In this document: positions 17,949-26,319 of the stretch, piece by piece | Layout of the letters: each line of letters opens with the position of its first letter | Position numbering within the stretch: position 1 is the stretch's first letter | Origin: Agarivorans sp. TSD2052 | GTDB taxonomy: Bacteria; Pseudomonadota; Gammaproteobacteria; Enterobacterales; Celerinatantimonadaceae | Direction of reading: 5' to 3' | Assembly: GCF_023238625.1 (NCBI RefSeq) | Contig: NZ_CP096670.1 | Location: 3,142,501-3,206,500 of the forward strand | DNA: 64,000 bases | Translations under genes and position numbers: made by a program | The notes under the pieces: model-generated | The model's input: only the letters and a program-made list of their open reading frames with translations | Told to the model about the DNA's origin: nothing | Databases searched by the model: none

Positions 17949-19724
17949 TTACGCGATGCTAAGTAGGACTTCACCTACCGCAACCGCATCACCTTCTTTA
18001 ACCAGAACCTCATCAATAACTCCGGTTTTAGCGGAACGAATTTCGGTTTCCATTTTCATTGCTTCCATTATCAGCAATACATCACCTTCTTGTACGCTAG
18101 CGCCTGGCTTAGCCAGTACCTTGAAGATGTTACCCGCTAGAGGAGCCGGTACAGCCTCTCCTTTGCCACCCGCTGATTTAGCTGGGGCTGCGGCAGGTGC
18201 TGCATTAGCCGCTGGCGCTACGCCGTCAATTGAGCCTTCAGGCCCAACATCTACCGTATACAATTGACCGTCTACTCGTACCGAGTAGGTTTCTACTGCA
18301 CCCGGCTTAACCGCAGCAGCAGGTTTAAGATCATCGGCACTTGGTACCGGTTCAAAGGCTTCAGGGTTACCGCGATTGTCTAAGAACTTCAAACCAATTT
18401 GCGGGAACAGAGCATACGTTAGTGCATCGTCAATGACCGCATCAGCCAACTTAAAGCCTTTATCTTTGGCATGTTGCTTAATTTCAGCTTCTAAACGCTC
18501 CATTTCAGCTTCTAGAAGGTCTGCCGGTCGACAAGTAATTGCTTCTTCACCGTTTAACACTTTAGCCTGTAATTCAGCGTTCAGCTCGCCCGGTGCTTTA
18601 CCATAGTGACCGCTTAATATACCGGCAGTCTCTTTGGTAATCGTTTTATAGCGTTCACCAGTGAGAACGTTAAGTACCGCTTGGCTGCCAACAATTTGCG
18701 AGGTAGGCGTTACTAACGGAATGTAACCTAAATCTTTACGTACTTTAGGGATCTCAGCTAATACTTCGTCAAGCTTATCGGCCGCGCCTTGTTCTTTCAG
18801 TTGACCTTCCATGTTGGTTAACATGCCGCCAGGCACCTGCGCGATAAGAATACGCGAATCGATCCCCTTTAAACTACCTTCAAACTTAACGTACTTCTTA
18901 CGAACTTCACGGAAGTAAGCAGCAATAGACTCAAGCTTACCTAGATCTAAGCCTGTGTCACGCTCTGTACCTTCTAACATCGCTACGATGGTTTCTGTAG
19001 GGCTATGACCATAAGTACAGCTCATTGACGAAATGGCGGTATCGATGATATCAACGCCTGCTTCAATGGCTTTTATATGAGTGGGTAAACTCAAGCCGGT
19101 AGTCGCATGACAGTGCAAAGCAATCTCTACATCAGTTTCAGCCTTAAGGCGCTTAATTAAGGTTTCAGCTTCGTAAGGTTTTAATAGACCAGACATATCT
19201 TTGATAGCAATTGAGTGACACCCAAGGTCTTCTAAACGCTTGGCAAGGTCTACCCAGTTATCAGTAGTATGTATCGGGCTAGTCGTATAAGAAATGGTGC
19301 CTTGAGCATGAGCACCGCAATCTAACGCTGCTTTAACCGCTGTTTGGAAATTGCGAGGATCATTCATCGCATCAAAAATACGGAATACATCCATCCCATT
19401 TTTTACTGCACGCTCAACAAAACGCTCTACCACATCGTCAGCATAATGGCGGTAACCTAATAAGTTTTGACCGCGTAATAGCATTTGCTGTTTAGTGTTT
19501 GGCATCGCTTTTTTAAGCTCACGTAAACGTTCCCAAGGATCTTCGCCCAAGTAACGAATACATGCATCAAAAGTTGCTCCACCCCATGTTTCTAAAGACC
19601 AGTAACCAATTTGGTCGAGTTGCTCAGCAATAGGCAACATATCTTCGATACGAAGGCGGGTTGCTAACAATGATTGATGCGCATCGCGCAATACAACATC
19701 GGTTAATGCAAGTGGTTTAGACAT
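17949..19724 (-). CDS. oadA: Oxaloacetate decarboxylase alpha subunit, biotin-containing
   Basis: OadA transfers the carboxyl group of oxaloacetate to biotin. Residues about 1-460 form the carboxyltransferase domain ([14 protein letters not shown] near the start, [32 protein letters not shown]). A linker rich in alanine and proline leads to the biotinyl domain with the biotin-accepting lysine in EAMKMET (Lys557). The 591-residue length is normal. The operon order gamma-alpha-beta matches other Na+-translocating decarboxylases. Confidence 0.97.
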   Translation of the reverse strand: MSKPLALTDVVLRDAHQSLLATRLRIEDMLPIAEQLDQIGYWSLETWGGATFDACIRYLGEDPWERLRELKKAMPNTKQQMLLRGQNLLGYRHYADDVVERFVERAVKNGMDVFRIFDAMNDPRNFQTAVKAALDCGAHAQGTISYTTSPIHTTDNWVDLAKRLEDLGCHSIAIKDMSGLLKPYEAETLIKRLKAETDVEIALHCHATTGLSLPTHIKAIEAGVDIIDTAISSMSCTYGHSPTETIVAMLEGTERDTGLDLGKLESIAAYFREVRKKYVKFEGSLKGIDSRILIAQVPGGMLTNMEGQLKEQGAADKLDEVLAEIPKVRKDLGYIPLVTPTSQIVGSQAVLNVLTGERYKTITKETAGILSGHYGKAPGELNAELQAKVLNGEEAITCRPADLLEAEMERLEAEIKQHAKDKGFKLADAVIDDALTYALFPQIGLKFLDNRGNPEAFEPVPSADDLKPAAAVKPGAVETYSVRVDGQLYTVDVGPEGSIDGVAPAANAAPAAAPAKSAGGKGEAVPAPLAGNIFKVLAKPGASVQEGDVLLIMEAMKMETEIRSAKTGVIDEVLVKEGDAVAVGEVLLSIA

Positions 19725-19743
19725 TGCGTTAAATCCTCTTTAG

Positions 19744-19986
19744 TTATTGGGCCTTCCGGTACTGTTGAACAGCAGCTGTGATAGCTGCTAAAACAGTCGC
19801 ATTATTGGCTGGTTGGGTCGAAGTAGTTGAAGATTGACTAGATTCAGGTAATTCTGCGATTGGTGGGGCAAGTTTAGCTAAGCCCATTACCGCAACAATT
19901 AGCAATGATAGAAAAGCGAATACAGAGACCATCCCGATCCCCATCAATGAAGCCGCTTCTATTAACAGCGCAGTCATATCCGTCAT
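19744..19986 (-). CDS. oadG: Oxaloacetate decarboxylase gamma subunit
   Basis: OadG is the small membrane subunit that assembles the alpha and beta subunits and can bind zinc in homologues. The 80-residue protein has one N-terminal membrane helix (about 9-32; MGIGMVSVFAFLSLLIVAVM) followed by a proline/serine/threonine-rich tail. The start at 19986 is chosen because a GGA lies upstream at workable distance and because longer frames add sequence unlike the family; ATG at 19977 is also possible. Confidence 0.9.
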   Translation of the reverse strand: MTDMTALLIEAASLMGIGMVSVFAFLSLLIVAVMGLAKLAPPIAELPESSQSSTTSTQPANNATVLAAITAAVQQYRKAQ

Positions 19987-20056
19987 AATATTTAATCCAC
20001 GTCCTTTAAGATTGGCGTAAGAATTACATGCTAACCAATAAAAATCAAACTGGAAT

Positions 20057-20074
20057 TTTGAATAAATATTCAAA
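20057..20074 (-). promoter_or_regulatory. Candidate ArgR operator (ARG box) at the oadGAB promoter
   Basis: The perfect palindrome TTTTGAATAAATATTCAAAA (20056-20075) contains TGAAT-AAAT-ATTCA. This fits the enterobacterial ARG box consensus WNTGAATWWWWATTCANW at every defined position. It begins directly downstream of the -10 box and would cover the transcription start. ArgR usually binds two boxes 3 bp apart, and no second good box is visible, so the assignment is tentative. Confidence 0.5.
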
Positions 20075-20104
20075 ACTATAGGGTTGTTAATTTTATATTA
20101 TCAA
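20075..20104 (-). promoter_or_regulatory. Candidate sigma-70 promoter of oadGAB
   Basis: Read on the minus strand, TTGATA (20104-20099) and TATAGT (20080-20075) are separated by 18 bases. Transcription would start near 20068, inside the ARG-box-like palindrome and about 80 bases before oadG. Confidence 0.5.
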
Positions 20105-20336
20105 TGACAAAAACTGCAATAAGCCGGGACATTAGCCTGTATATAGCGAAAGATCCGGCGCGCAACAATCAATTAACAGACCGTTAACACAGCTCAGTCA
20201 ACAAACATCTATATGTAATTTAGCAGTTTAGCGAAGCCAAAAGTAGCCATTGAGATCACAAGAGTTAGAAATTGAAGATGAATAAGGAGTGAATATTGGA
20301 TTGCCGTTAGATGGCATTGAATGAGAAGCAGAAAAA

Positions 20337-20413
20337 TGGCGCGCGTGGAAGGATTCGAACCTCCGACCGCCTGGTTCGTAGCCAGGTACTCTATCCAGCT
20401 GAGCTACACGCGC
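20337..20413 (-). tRNA. tRNA-Arg (ACG), copy 1
   Basis: A 77-base cloverleaf with encoded CCA, acceptor stem GCGCGTG/CACGCGC and anticodon loop CTACGAA (anticodon ACG, read as ICG). It is the last tRNA of the cluster in transcription order. Confidence 0.96.
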
Positions 20414-20467
20414 GTATTGGGTATGACACAAGCCTAGATGACAATAGGCAAAGCTTCAAATAAAAAA

Positions 20468-20544
20468 TGGCGCGCGTGGAAGGATTCGAACCTCCGACCG
20501 CCTGGTTCGTAGCCAGGTACTCTATCCAGCTGAGCTACACGCGC
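20468..20544 (-). tRNA. tRNA-Arg (ACG), copy 2
   Basis: Same 77-base tRNA-Arg sequence as the neighbouring copies, CCA encoded. It follows the tRNA-Ser at 20556-20648 by 11 bases and forms with it one arm of the 181-bp duplication. Confidence 0.96.
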
Positions 20545-20555
20545 GTTGAAATCGA

Positions 20556-20648
20556 TGGCGGTGAGGGAGGGATTCGAACCCTCGATAGGGCTACAAACCC
20601 TATACTCCCTTAGCAGGGGAGCGCCTTCGGCCACTCGGCCACCTCACC
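20556..20648 (-). tRNA. tRNA-Ser (GCT), copy 1
   Basis: A 93-base class II tRNA with a long variable arm, acceptor stem GGTGAGG/CCTCACC, encoded CCA and anticodon loop CTGCTAA (anticodon GCT). It is identical to the copy at 21160-21252. Confidence 0.96.
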
Positions 20649-20694
20649 TCGACTTCGCTTCAGAAAACCTGCATTGCTGCAAATTTAAGAAGAA

Positions 20695-20771
20695 TGGCGC
20701 GCGTGGAAGGATTCGAACCTCCGACCGCCTGGTTCGTAGCCAGGTACTCTATCCAGCTGAGCTACACGCGC
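20695..20771 (-). tRNA. tRNA-Arg (ACG), copy 3
   Basis: Same 77-base tRNA-Arg with anticodon ACG and encoded CCA, located 46 bases upstream (in transcription) of the tRNA-Ser at 20556-20648. Confidence 0.96.
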
Positions 20772-20818
20772 GCAAAAACTTGTTGTAACAAGAATGACGA
20801 ATCATTCCCTTAAATATA

Positions 20819-20895
20819 TGGCGCGCGTGGAAGGATTCGAACCTCCGACCGCCTGGTTCGTAGCCAGGTACTCTATCCAGCTGAGCTACACGCGC
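20819..20895 (-). tRNA. tRNA-Arg (ACG), copy 4
   Basis: Same 77-base tRNA-Arg with anticodon ACG and encoded CCA. It lies just downstream of a terminator-like hairpin (20912-20943), so its transcription may depend on readthrough. Confidence 0.96.
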
Positions 20896-20911
20896 ACAGG
20901 TAACACTCAAT

Positions 20912-20943
20912 AAAAAAAGCTCACATTAACTATGAGCTTTTTA
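20912..20943 (-). terminator. Terminator-like hairpin inside the tRNA cluster
   Basis: On the minus strand AAAAAGCTCA pairs with TGAGCTTTTT around a loop of about 9 bases and runs into Ts. It sits between Arg copy 5 and Arg copy 4, where it would separate a three-tRNA leader part from the remaining five tRNAs, or act as a processing hairpin. Confidence 0.6.
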
Positions 20944-20948
20944 AATAA

Positions 20949-21025
20949 TGGCGCGCGTGGAAGGATTCGAACCTCCGACCGCCTGGTTCGTAGCCAGGTA
21001 CTCTATCCAGCTGAGCTACACGCGC
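20949..21025 (-). tRNA. tRNA-Arg (ACG), copy 5
   Basis: Same 77-base tRNA-Arg with anticodon ACG and encoded CCA, followed in transcription by the hairpin at 20912-20943. Confidence 0.96.
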
Positions 21026-21071
21026 ACAAAACACTTTGTAAACAGTGAAGCGATGCTTCACCTTTTTAATA

Positions 21072-21148
21072 TGGCGCGCGTGGAAGGATTCGAACCTCCG
21101 ACCGCCTGGTTCGTAGCCAGGTACTCTATCCAGCTGAGCTACACGCGC
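21072..21148 (-). tRNA. tRNA-Arg (ACG), copy 6
   Basis: Same 77-base tRNA-Arg with anticodon ACG and encoded CCA, 11 bases after the first tRNA-Ser. It belongs to the second arm of the 181-bp duplication. Confidence 0.96.
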
Positions 21149-21159
21149 GTTGAAATCGA

Positions 21160-21252
21160 TGGCGGTGAGGGAGGGATTCGAACCCTCGATAGGGCTACAA
21201 ACCCTATACTCCCTTAGCAGGGGAGCGCCTTCGGCCACTCGGCCACCTCACC
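21160..21252 (-). tRNA. tRNA-Ser (GCT), copy 2
   Basis: A 93-base class II tRNA with anticodon GCT and encoded CCA. It is the first gene of the tRNA operon, a few bases after the predicted start site. The cluster position beside csrA corresponds to serV-argVYZQ in E. coli. Confidence 0.96.
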
Positions 21253-21268
21253 GCGATTTCGGATGCAG

Positions 21269-21296
21269 ATATTACTGCTTCCGAAAATATAGTCAA
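21269..21296 (-). promoter_or_regulatory. Promoter of the tRNA-Ser/Arg cluster
   Basis: On the minus strand TTGACT (21296-21291) and TAATAT (21274-21269) are separated by 16 bases. The start would fall near 21262, about 10 bases before tRNA-Ser copy 2. Both boxes match consensus well, as expected for stable RNA genes. Confidence 0.7.
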
Positions 21297-21476
21297 ACCT
21301 TTTTTGTCACTTTTCATTTGTTCGTTCAGCTTTCGAACAGATGACTGTATTTTTAGTCATAATAAGTACGAAAATACAGCATACACTGCATGAGCACCGA
21401 ATAAATAAAAACCAGCAAAATAGTGATCATAGGCTGCAAGAACAGAGCAACAAAAGTCTTACAGACTTCATAAACA

Positions 21477-21505
21477 ACAAAAGGAAGCAAGAGGCTTCCT
21501 TTTGT
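21477..21505 (-). terminator. Intrinsic terminator of csrA
   Basis: A perfect 12-bp stem ACAAAAGGAAGC / GCTTCCTTTTGT with a 5-base loop lies 25 bases after the csrA stop and is followed on the minus strand by TGTTT. It isolates csrA from the tRNA cluster. Confidence 0.85.
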
Positions 21506-21530
21506 AAAATCTTGCTATAGCGATATGAAA

Positions 21531-21710
21531 CTAGGCGCTAGCATTTTTCTCAGCTTGAATGCGCATGTAAATTTCTTCACGGTGCACAGAAACTTCTTTA
21601 GGTGCGTTAACACCAATACGTACTTGGTTTCCTTTCACGCCTAATACTGTAACAGTAACTTCGTCCCCAATCATCAACGTTTCGCCTACACGGCGAGTCA
21701 AAATTAGCAT
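21531..21710 (-). CDS. csrA: Carbon storage regulator CsrA
   Basis: CsrA is a small dimeric RNA-binding protein that blocks or modulates translation by binding GGA motifs. It controls carbon storage, motility and biofilm, and is antagonised by small RNAs induced through BarA/UvrY. The 59-residue sequence starts [18 protein letters not shown], continues [20 protein letters not shown] with the conserved Arg44, and ends [17 protein letters not shown] stands six bases before the ATG. Its neighbours lysC-alaS upstream and the Arg/Ser tRNAs downstream are the standard arrangement. Confidence 0.98.
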   Translation of the reverse strand: MLILTRRVGETLMIGDEVTVTVLGVKGNQVRIGVNAPKEVSVHREEIYMRIQAEKNASA

Positions 21711-21818
21711 TAACTATCTCCTTTAAATTCGTATTCTTGTTCTCTAGCGACTTTAGAAAGCTATTATTTTTTTAGTATTCAGCGTATAGACTAGCTTGTT
21801 TCGGTCGCAGAGTCATTA

Positions 21819-23033
21819 TTATTGCTCTAGGTTGTAAGCACTATGCAAAGCACGCACTGCAAGCTCTAAATACTTTTCATCAACCACGACCGATACTTTG
21901 ATTTCAGAAGTAGAAATAAGTTGCATATTAATGCCTTCTTCACCCAAAGTTTCAAACATCGTTTTTGCGACACCAGGGTGATTCATCATCCCTACGCCTA
22001 CAATTGATATTTTAGCTAACGAATCTTTACCTTGCACTTCACGTGCACCTAAACGCTCAGACGTGGCTTCCAGTAATTCTTTAGCTTTTTTATAGTCGTT
22101 ACGGTGCACGGTAAAAGTAAAGTCTGCGGTGTTATCACCCATCGAGTTTTGGATGATCATATCCACGTCGATGTTAGCGTCACCAATAGGGGCTAAAATA
22201 GATGCAGCGACAGACGGTTTATCAGGCACACCCAAAATTGTTAAACTCGCCTCATCACGATTGAACGCGATGCCTGAAATAACCGGTGACTCCATTTTAT
22301 TAACCTCATAACTAATTAAAGTGCCATTACCTTCTGTGAAACTCGATAATACACGCAGTGGAACATTGTACTTACCCGCAAACTCTACGGCACGGATCTG
22401 TAAGACCTTAGCCCCTAAGCTGGCCATTTCAAGCATTTCTTCAAAAGTAATGCTTTCTAAGCGGCGGGCTTTAGGTTCAACCCGCGGATCAGTCGTATAA
22501 ACACCATCTACATCAGTGTAAATTTGGCATTCGTCCGCTTTAAGCGCCGCTGCAATCGCCACTGCTGTGGTATCAGAACCACCACGCCCTAAGGTAGTGA
22601 TATGGTTTTCAGGGCTACGACCTTGAAAACCCGCTATAACCACTACTTTGTTTTGCTTTAAATGCGCTTGGATGTTTTGGTCATCAATACTGGTGATGCG
22701 AGCCTTACCATGTGAATTATCGGTATGCATACGAATTTGGTCGCCAGTCATTGACACCGCATCACAGTTTTTCTTCTGTAACGCGATACTTAGCAAGGCA
22801 ATCGTTACCTGCTCGCCAGTAGATACCAACACATCTTTTTCGCGCTCACTGGCGTTCTCGTCAATTTCTTGCGCTAAACCTAACAAACGGTTAGTTTCAC
22901 CAGACATTGCAGAGAGAACGACCACAACGTCATCCCCTGCTTCTTTACTGCGGATAACACGATCTGCGACTGCTTGAATACGTTCAATCGTCCCTACCGA
23001 GGTACCGCCATATTTCTGAACAATTAGTGCCAC
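21819..23033 (-). CDS. lysC: Aspartate kinase
   Basis: Aspartokinase phosphorylates aspartate, the first step towards lysine, threonine, methionine and diaminopimelate. The 404-residue monofunctional enzyme begins VQKYGGTSVG, has the catalytic GRGGSDTTAVAIAAAL stretch, and ends with two ACT domains (ILGVPDKPSVAASILAPIGD and SIVGVGMMNHPGVAKTMFE) that bind the feedback amino acids. Start is GTG at 23033 with AAGGA six bases upstream. It lies 37 bases after alaS. No lysine-riboswitch-sized leader is present. Confidence 0.95.
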   Translation of the reverse strand: MALIVQKYGGTSVGTIERIQAVADRVIRSKEAGDDVVVVLSAMSGETNRLLGLAQEIDENASEREKDVLVSTGEQVTIALLSIALQKKNCDAVSMTGDQIRMHTDNSHGKARITSIDDQNIQAHLKQNKVVVIAGFQGRSPENHITTLGRGGSDTTAVAIAAALKADECQIYTDVDGVYTTDPRVEPKARRLESITFEEMLEMASLGAKVLQIRAVEFAGKYNVPLRVLSSFTEGNGTLISYEVNKMESPVISGIAFNRDEASLTILGVPDKPSVAASILAPIGDANIDVDMIIQNSMGDNTADFTFTVHRNDYKKAKELLEATSERLGAREVQGKDSLAKISIVGVGMMNHPGVAKTMFETLGEEGINMQLISTSEIKVSVVVDEKYLELAVRALHSAYNLEQ

Positions 23034-23070
23034 TTGCTTTCCTTTTTCCTTAACACTTAATGCTTATTGC

Positions 23071-25695
23071 TTAAAGCTTCTCTGTTAACCACTGTTTTAC
23101 CTGCTCGAGCGCGTTAGGTAACCCATCTGGGTTATTGCCGCCAGCTTGCGCCATATCAGGGCGACCGCCACCTTTTCCGCCGACACACTGAGCCGCAATA
23201 TTCACCATCTCACCCGCTTTAACGCGACTGGTTAAATCTTTGGTTACACCGGCAATCAGACTTACTTTACCGTCGTTTACCGCGCCTAATAACACCACGC
23301 CACTTTCCAGTTTAACTTTCAGCTCATCGACACTGCTGCGGAGTGCTTTACCTTCAACGCCATCGAGGAAGCCAACCAATACTTTCACACCGTTGATGGT
23401 TTGTATTTGATCTAACACATCATTACTGGCTGCACTGGCAAGCTTGGCTTTTAGTTGAGCAACGTCTTTTTCAAGCATCTTATTCCGGTCGACTAACTGC
23501 ATCACTTTTTCGCCGATACTGAACTGGTCGCCTTTCACTAAATTGGCGGCCTTTTCCATTTCTTCGGCAATACGGTGTATGAGGTCGATAGCGAATTGTC
23601 CAGTTACTGCTTCAATTCGGCGAACCCCTGCAGCGATACCCGCTTCGCTGGTAATCTTGAAAAATCCGATATCACCGGTATGGTTTACATGAGTACCACC
23701 ACATAGTTCGGTAGAAAAATCGCCCATACTCACAACACGCACGTCATCATCATACTTCTCACCAAACAAAGCCATCGCACCGGCTTGTTTAGCTTCATCC
23801 AAGTTCATAACCTTGGTAATCACTGGTAAATTACGACGGATCTGCTGGTTAACAAGATGTTCAACTTGACGGATAGAATTCATCGATATGGCTTCAAAGT
23901 GCGAGAAATCGAAACGTAAACGTTGCGCCTCTACCAACGAACCTTTCTGGGTAACATGCTCACCCAAGGTTTGACGTAATGCTGCGTGCAATATATGCGT
24001 CACAGAGTGGTTTAGCGCGGTATTCCAACGACGACGTGAATCAACTTTAGCAGTAACCACTTTATTCAAGCATAAGTCACCACCCTGCACATACCCCTTA
24101 TGCACAAAGGCTTTGCCTACTTTGATGGTATCTTCAACCACAAAGCTGCCGCCCTCGTACATTAACTCGCCGGCATCACCTGCCTGGCCGCCCGATTCGG
24201 CATAAAACGGCGTTTTATCCAACACAATGATGGCTTGATCTCCACCAGCAAGTGACTGCTGAGATTCGCCATCTTTATAGATATCGACAATTTGAACTTC
24301 TGCATCTAAGTGCTGGTAACCTAAAAATTCGGTTTCGCTATCGATGATCAAATTATCGTTGTAATCAGTACCAAAATTGCTGGCCTTTTTGGCTCGCTGT
24401 CGCTGAGCGTGCATAGCTGCTTCAAACTCAGCTTCATCAACACTCAGTTCGCGTTCGCGAGCGATGTCTGCGGTTAAATCGGCAGGGAAACCGTAGGTAT
24501 CGTATAACTTAAATACTAAATCGCCAGGAATTACTGAGCCTTTTAGTTCGTTTAACGCTTCATCAAGAATCAGTAAGCCACGGTCTAAAGTTTTAGCGAA
24601 TTGCTCTTCTTCTAGCTTCAAAACTCGCTCAATAACGGGTTGTTGCGTTTTCAACTCTGGGTAAGCTTCGCCCATCTCTTGAATAAGAGCGGGGAATAAC
24701 TTGTAGAAGAACCCTTCAGTTGCTCCAAGCTTATTACCATGGCGAACAGCACGACGAATAATACGACGTAATACATAACCACGGCCTTCATTAGCCGGCA
24801 TGACGCCATCGGCGATCAAGAAACCACAAGAACGGATGTGATCAGCAATAACCCGCAAAGACTTGTTTTCTAGGTCGCTAGTACCAATGATTTTGGCAGC
24901 CGCAGCGATCAGATTTTGAAAGATATCGATTTCGTAGTTTGAATGAACACCTTGCAAAATAGCCGCAATACGCTCAAGACCCATGCCAGTATCTACCGAA
25001 GGATTTGGTAGAGCTTCCATGGTACCGTCAGCTTGGCGATTAAACTGCATGAATACCACGTTCCAAATTTCAATGAAACGGTCGCCGTCTTCTTCTGGAG
25101 ACCCTGGAGGACCGCCCCAAATATGCTCACCATGATCATAGAATATTTCGGTACACGGACCACACGGCCCGGTGTCACCCATTTGCCAAAAGTTATCTGA
25201 CTCAAACTTTTTCTCAGGCGACTTGTCACCGATCCGAATGATGCGATCTTCTGGTACACCAATTTTGTTGGCCCAAAGTGCAAACGCTTCGTCGTCAGTT
25301 TCATAGATGGTGACTAACAGCTTATCTTTAGGAAGCTTAACTACGTCGGTCAAAAACTCCCACGCATAGCTAATCGCCTCTTCTTTGAAATAATCTCCAA
25401 AGCTAAAGTTACCCAACATTTCAAAGAAAGTATGGTGGCGAGCGGTATAGCCTACATTTTCTAAATCGTTGTGTTTACCACCGGCACGAACACAGCGTTG
25501 TGACGTAGTGGCCCTAGTGTAATTGCGCTTATCAATGCCAAGAAATACATCTTTGAATTGATTCATACCCGCATTGGTAAATAGTAACGTGGGATCGTCG
25601 TGGGGAACTAACGAACTACTAGCAACGATTTGGTGATTTTTGCTGTTAAAGAAGCTTAAAAATGCATCTCTTACTTCAGCTGAAGTCATCTTCAT
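23071..25695 (-). CDS. alaS: Alanyl-tRNA synthetase
   Basis: AlaS charges tRNA-Ala and edits mischarged serine and glycine. The N-terminal catalytic domain is typical class II ([31 protein letters not shown], the [15 protein letters not shown] segment). The editing domain has HSVTHILH and the [13 protein letters not shown] zinc/editing motifs, and a C-Ala domain follows. The start at 25695 is chosen because AGGA lies nine bases upstream and the family begins at this point; a longer frame to 25761 adds unrelated residues. The length is 874 residues, normal for the family. Confidence 0.97.
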   Translation of the reverse strand: MKMTSAEVRDAFLSFFNSKNHQIVASSSLVPHDDPTLLFTNAGMNQFKDVFLGIDKRNYTRATTSQRCVRAGGKHNDLENVGYTARHHTFFEMLGNFSFGDYFKEEAISYAWEFLTDVVKLPKDKLLVTIYETDDEAFALWANKIGVPEDRIIRIGDKSPEKKFESDNFWQMGDTGPCGPCTEIFYDHGEHIWGGPPGSPEEDGDRFIEIWNVVFMQFNRQADGTMEALPNPSVDTGMGLERIAAILQGVHSNYEIDIFQNLIAAAAKIIGTSDLENKSLRVIADHIRSCGFLIADGVMPANEGRGYVLRRIIRRAVRHGNKLGATEGFFYKLFPALIQEMGEAYPELKTQQPVIERVLKLEEEQFAKTLDRGLLILDEALNELKGSVIPGDLVFKLYDTYGFPADLTADIARERELSVDEAEFEAAMHAQRQRAKKASNFGTDYNDNLIIDSETEFLGYQHLDAEVQIVDIYKDGESQQSLAGGDQAIIVLDKTPFYAESGGQAGDAGELMYEGGSFVVEDTIKVGKAFVHKGYVQGGDLCLNKVVTAKVDSRRRWNTALNHSVTHILHAALRQTLGEHVTQKGSLVEAQRLRFDFSHFEAISMNSIRQVEHLVNQQIRRNLPVITKVMNLDEAKQAGAMALFGEKYDDDVRVVSMGDFSTELCGGTHVNHTGDIGFFKITSEAGIAAGVRRIEAVTGQFAIDLIHRIAEEMEKAANLVKGDQFSIGEKVMQLVDRNKMLEKDVAQLKAKLASAASNDVLDQIQTINGVKVLVGFLDGVEGKALRSSVDELKVKLESGVVLLGAVNDGKVSLIAGVTKDLTSRVKAGEMVNIAAQCVGGKGGGRPDMAQAGGNNPDGLPNALEQVKQWLTEKL

Positions 25696-25836
25696 GAAAC
25701 TCTTTCCTGGGGGTTTGTAGCAACTCGACTTAGCGGTAAAATGAGGATTACTCGTCGACAAGCGCTTAAAAAGGTGAAACTCTAATTAATCGCGATAATA
25801 TAGCACGCAGATCCATGCAGGCAAAGTGTTCAACAG

Positions 25837-26286
25837 TTATTGATGTTTGAGCTCGCTATACAGAATATTGATCAAATCAAATTCAAAACCGCGGCGATAA
25901 AGGTAGGCAGTACATTTTTGTTGCAAACTGCGTTCATTAGGAAGGCCTTGCTTGTATTTACGCTCGAAGCTTAAGCAGAGGGATTGATACCAGTCCCAGT
26001 CGGGAAGCGCTAACACTTCACTGGCTATGTCTTTTTTAATCCCCTTAGCCATTAAGTATTGTTGCAGATAATTACGTCCATAGCCTCTTTCCAAGCGGGA
26101 ACGGACTAACTGCATAGCGTAATTTCTATCATCAAGCCACGCATTTTGCAGAGCGTATTCAAGAGCATCTGCAATTTCGCTCTCAGGGTAGCCTTTTTGT
26201 TGTAGCTTTAGTAACAGCTGCTGTTGGCTATATGAGCGTCGGGATAAAAGGTCAATTACACTATTAAGCGCACTGCGATTGGTCAT
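25837..26286 (-). CDS. recX: RecA regulatory protein RecX
   Basis: RecX binds RecA filaments and limits their extension. The 149-residue protein has the tandem three-helix repeats of the family (IDLLSRRSYSQQQLLLKLQQ, NAWLDDRNYAMQLVRSRLER, YRRGFEFDLI). It begins only a few bases after the recA terminator hairpin and has no recognisable Shine-Dalgarno site. It is probably expressed by readthrough from recA, as in E. coli. Confidence 0.95.
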   Translation of the reverse strand: MTNRSALNSVIDLLSRRSYSQQQLLLKLQQKGYPESEIADALEYALQNAWLDDRNYAMQLVRSRLERGYGRNYLQQYLMAKGIKKDIASEVLALPDWDWYQSLCLSFERKYKQGLPNERSLQQKCTAYLYRRGFEFDLINILYSELKHQ

Positions 26287-26288
26287 AA

Positions 26289-26311
26289 CAAAAAGGAGCC
26301 TCTCGGCTCCC
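26289..26311 (-). terminator. recA terminator/attenuator before recX
   Basis: On the minus strand GGAGCC (26310-26305), loop GAGA and GGCTCC (26300-26295) run into TTTTTG. This hairpin ends most recA transcripts while allowing low readthrough into recX. Confidence 0.85.
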
Positions 26312-26319
26312 CTCTCTAA

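Larger units (their letters stand above)
19987..20336. other. Non-coding region between oadG and the tRNA cluster
   Basis: No gene is visible. The left half holds the candidate oadGAB promoter and ARG-box-like operator described separately. The right half (about 20110-20336) lies downstream of the last tRNA and contains no clear T-run terminator that I can identify. Confidence 0.5.
20468..20648 (-). repeat. 181-bp Ser-Arg tRNA duplication, arm 1 (arm 2 at 21072-21252)
   Basis: Both arms consist of tRNA-Ser, an 11-base spacer (TCGATTTCAAC in transcript sense) and tRNA-Arg, and read as identical over 181 bases including the non-functional spacer. Outside the arms the flanks diverge, with only partial similarity upstream of the tRNA-Ser. 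Confidence 0.9.

Noticed and set aside
20337-21252. Regularly spaced repeats that could suggest a CRISPR array
   Set aside because: The repeat units are 77- and 93-base cloverleaf tRNAs with encoded CCA, not short CRISPR repeats.
20546-21344. Several open frames with repeated residues across the tRNA cluster
   Set aside because: They are translations of the tRNA genes themselves; the apparent repeat protein is caused by the repeated tRNA-Arg sequence.
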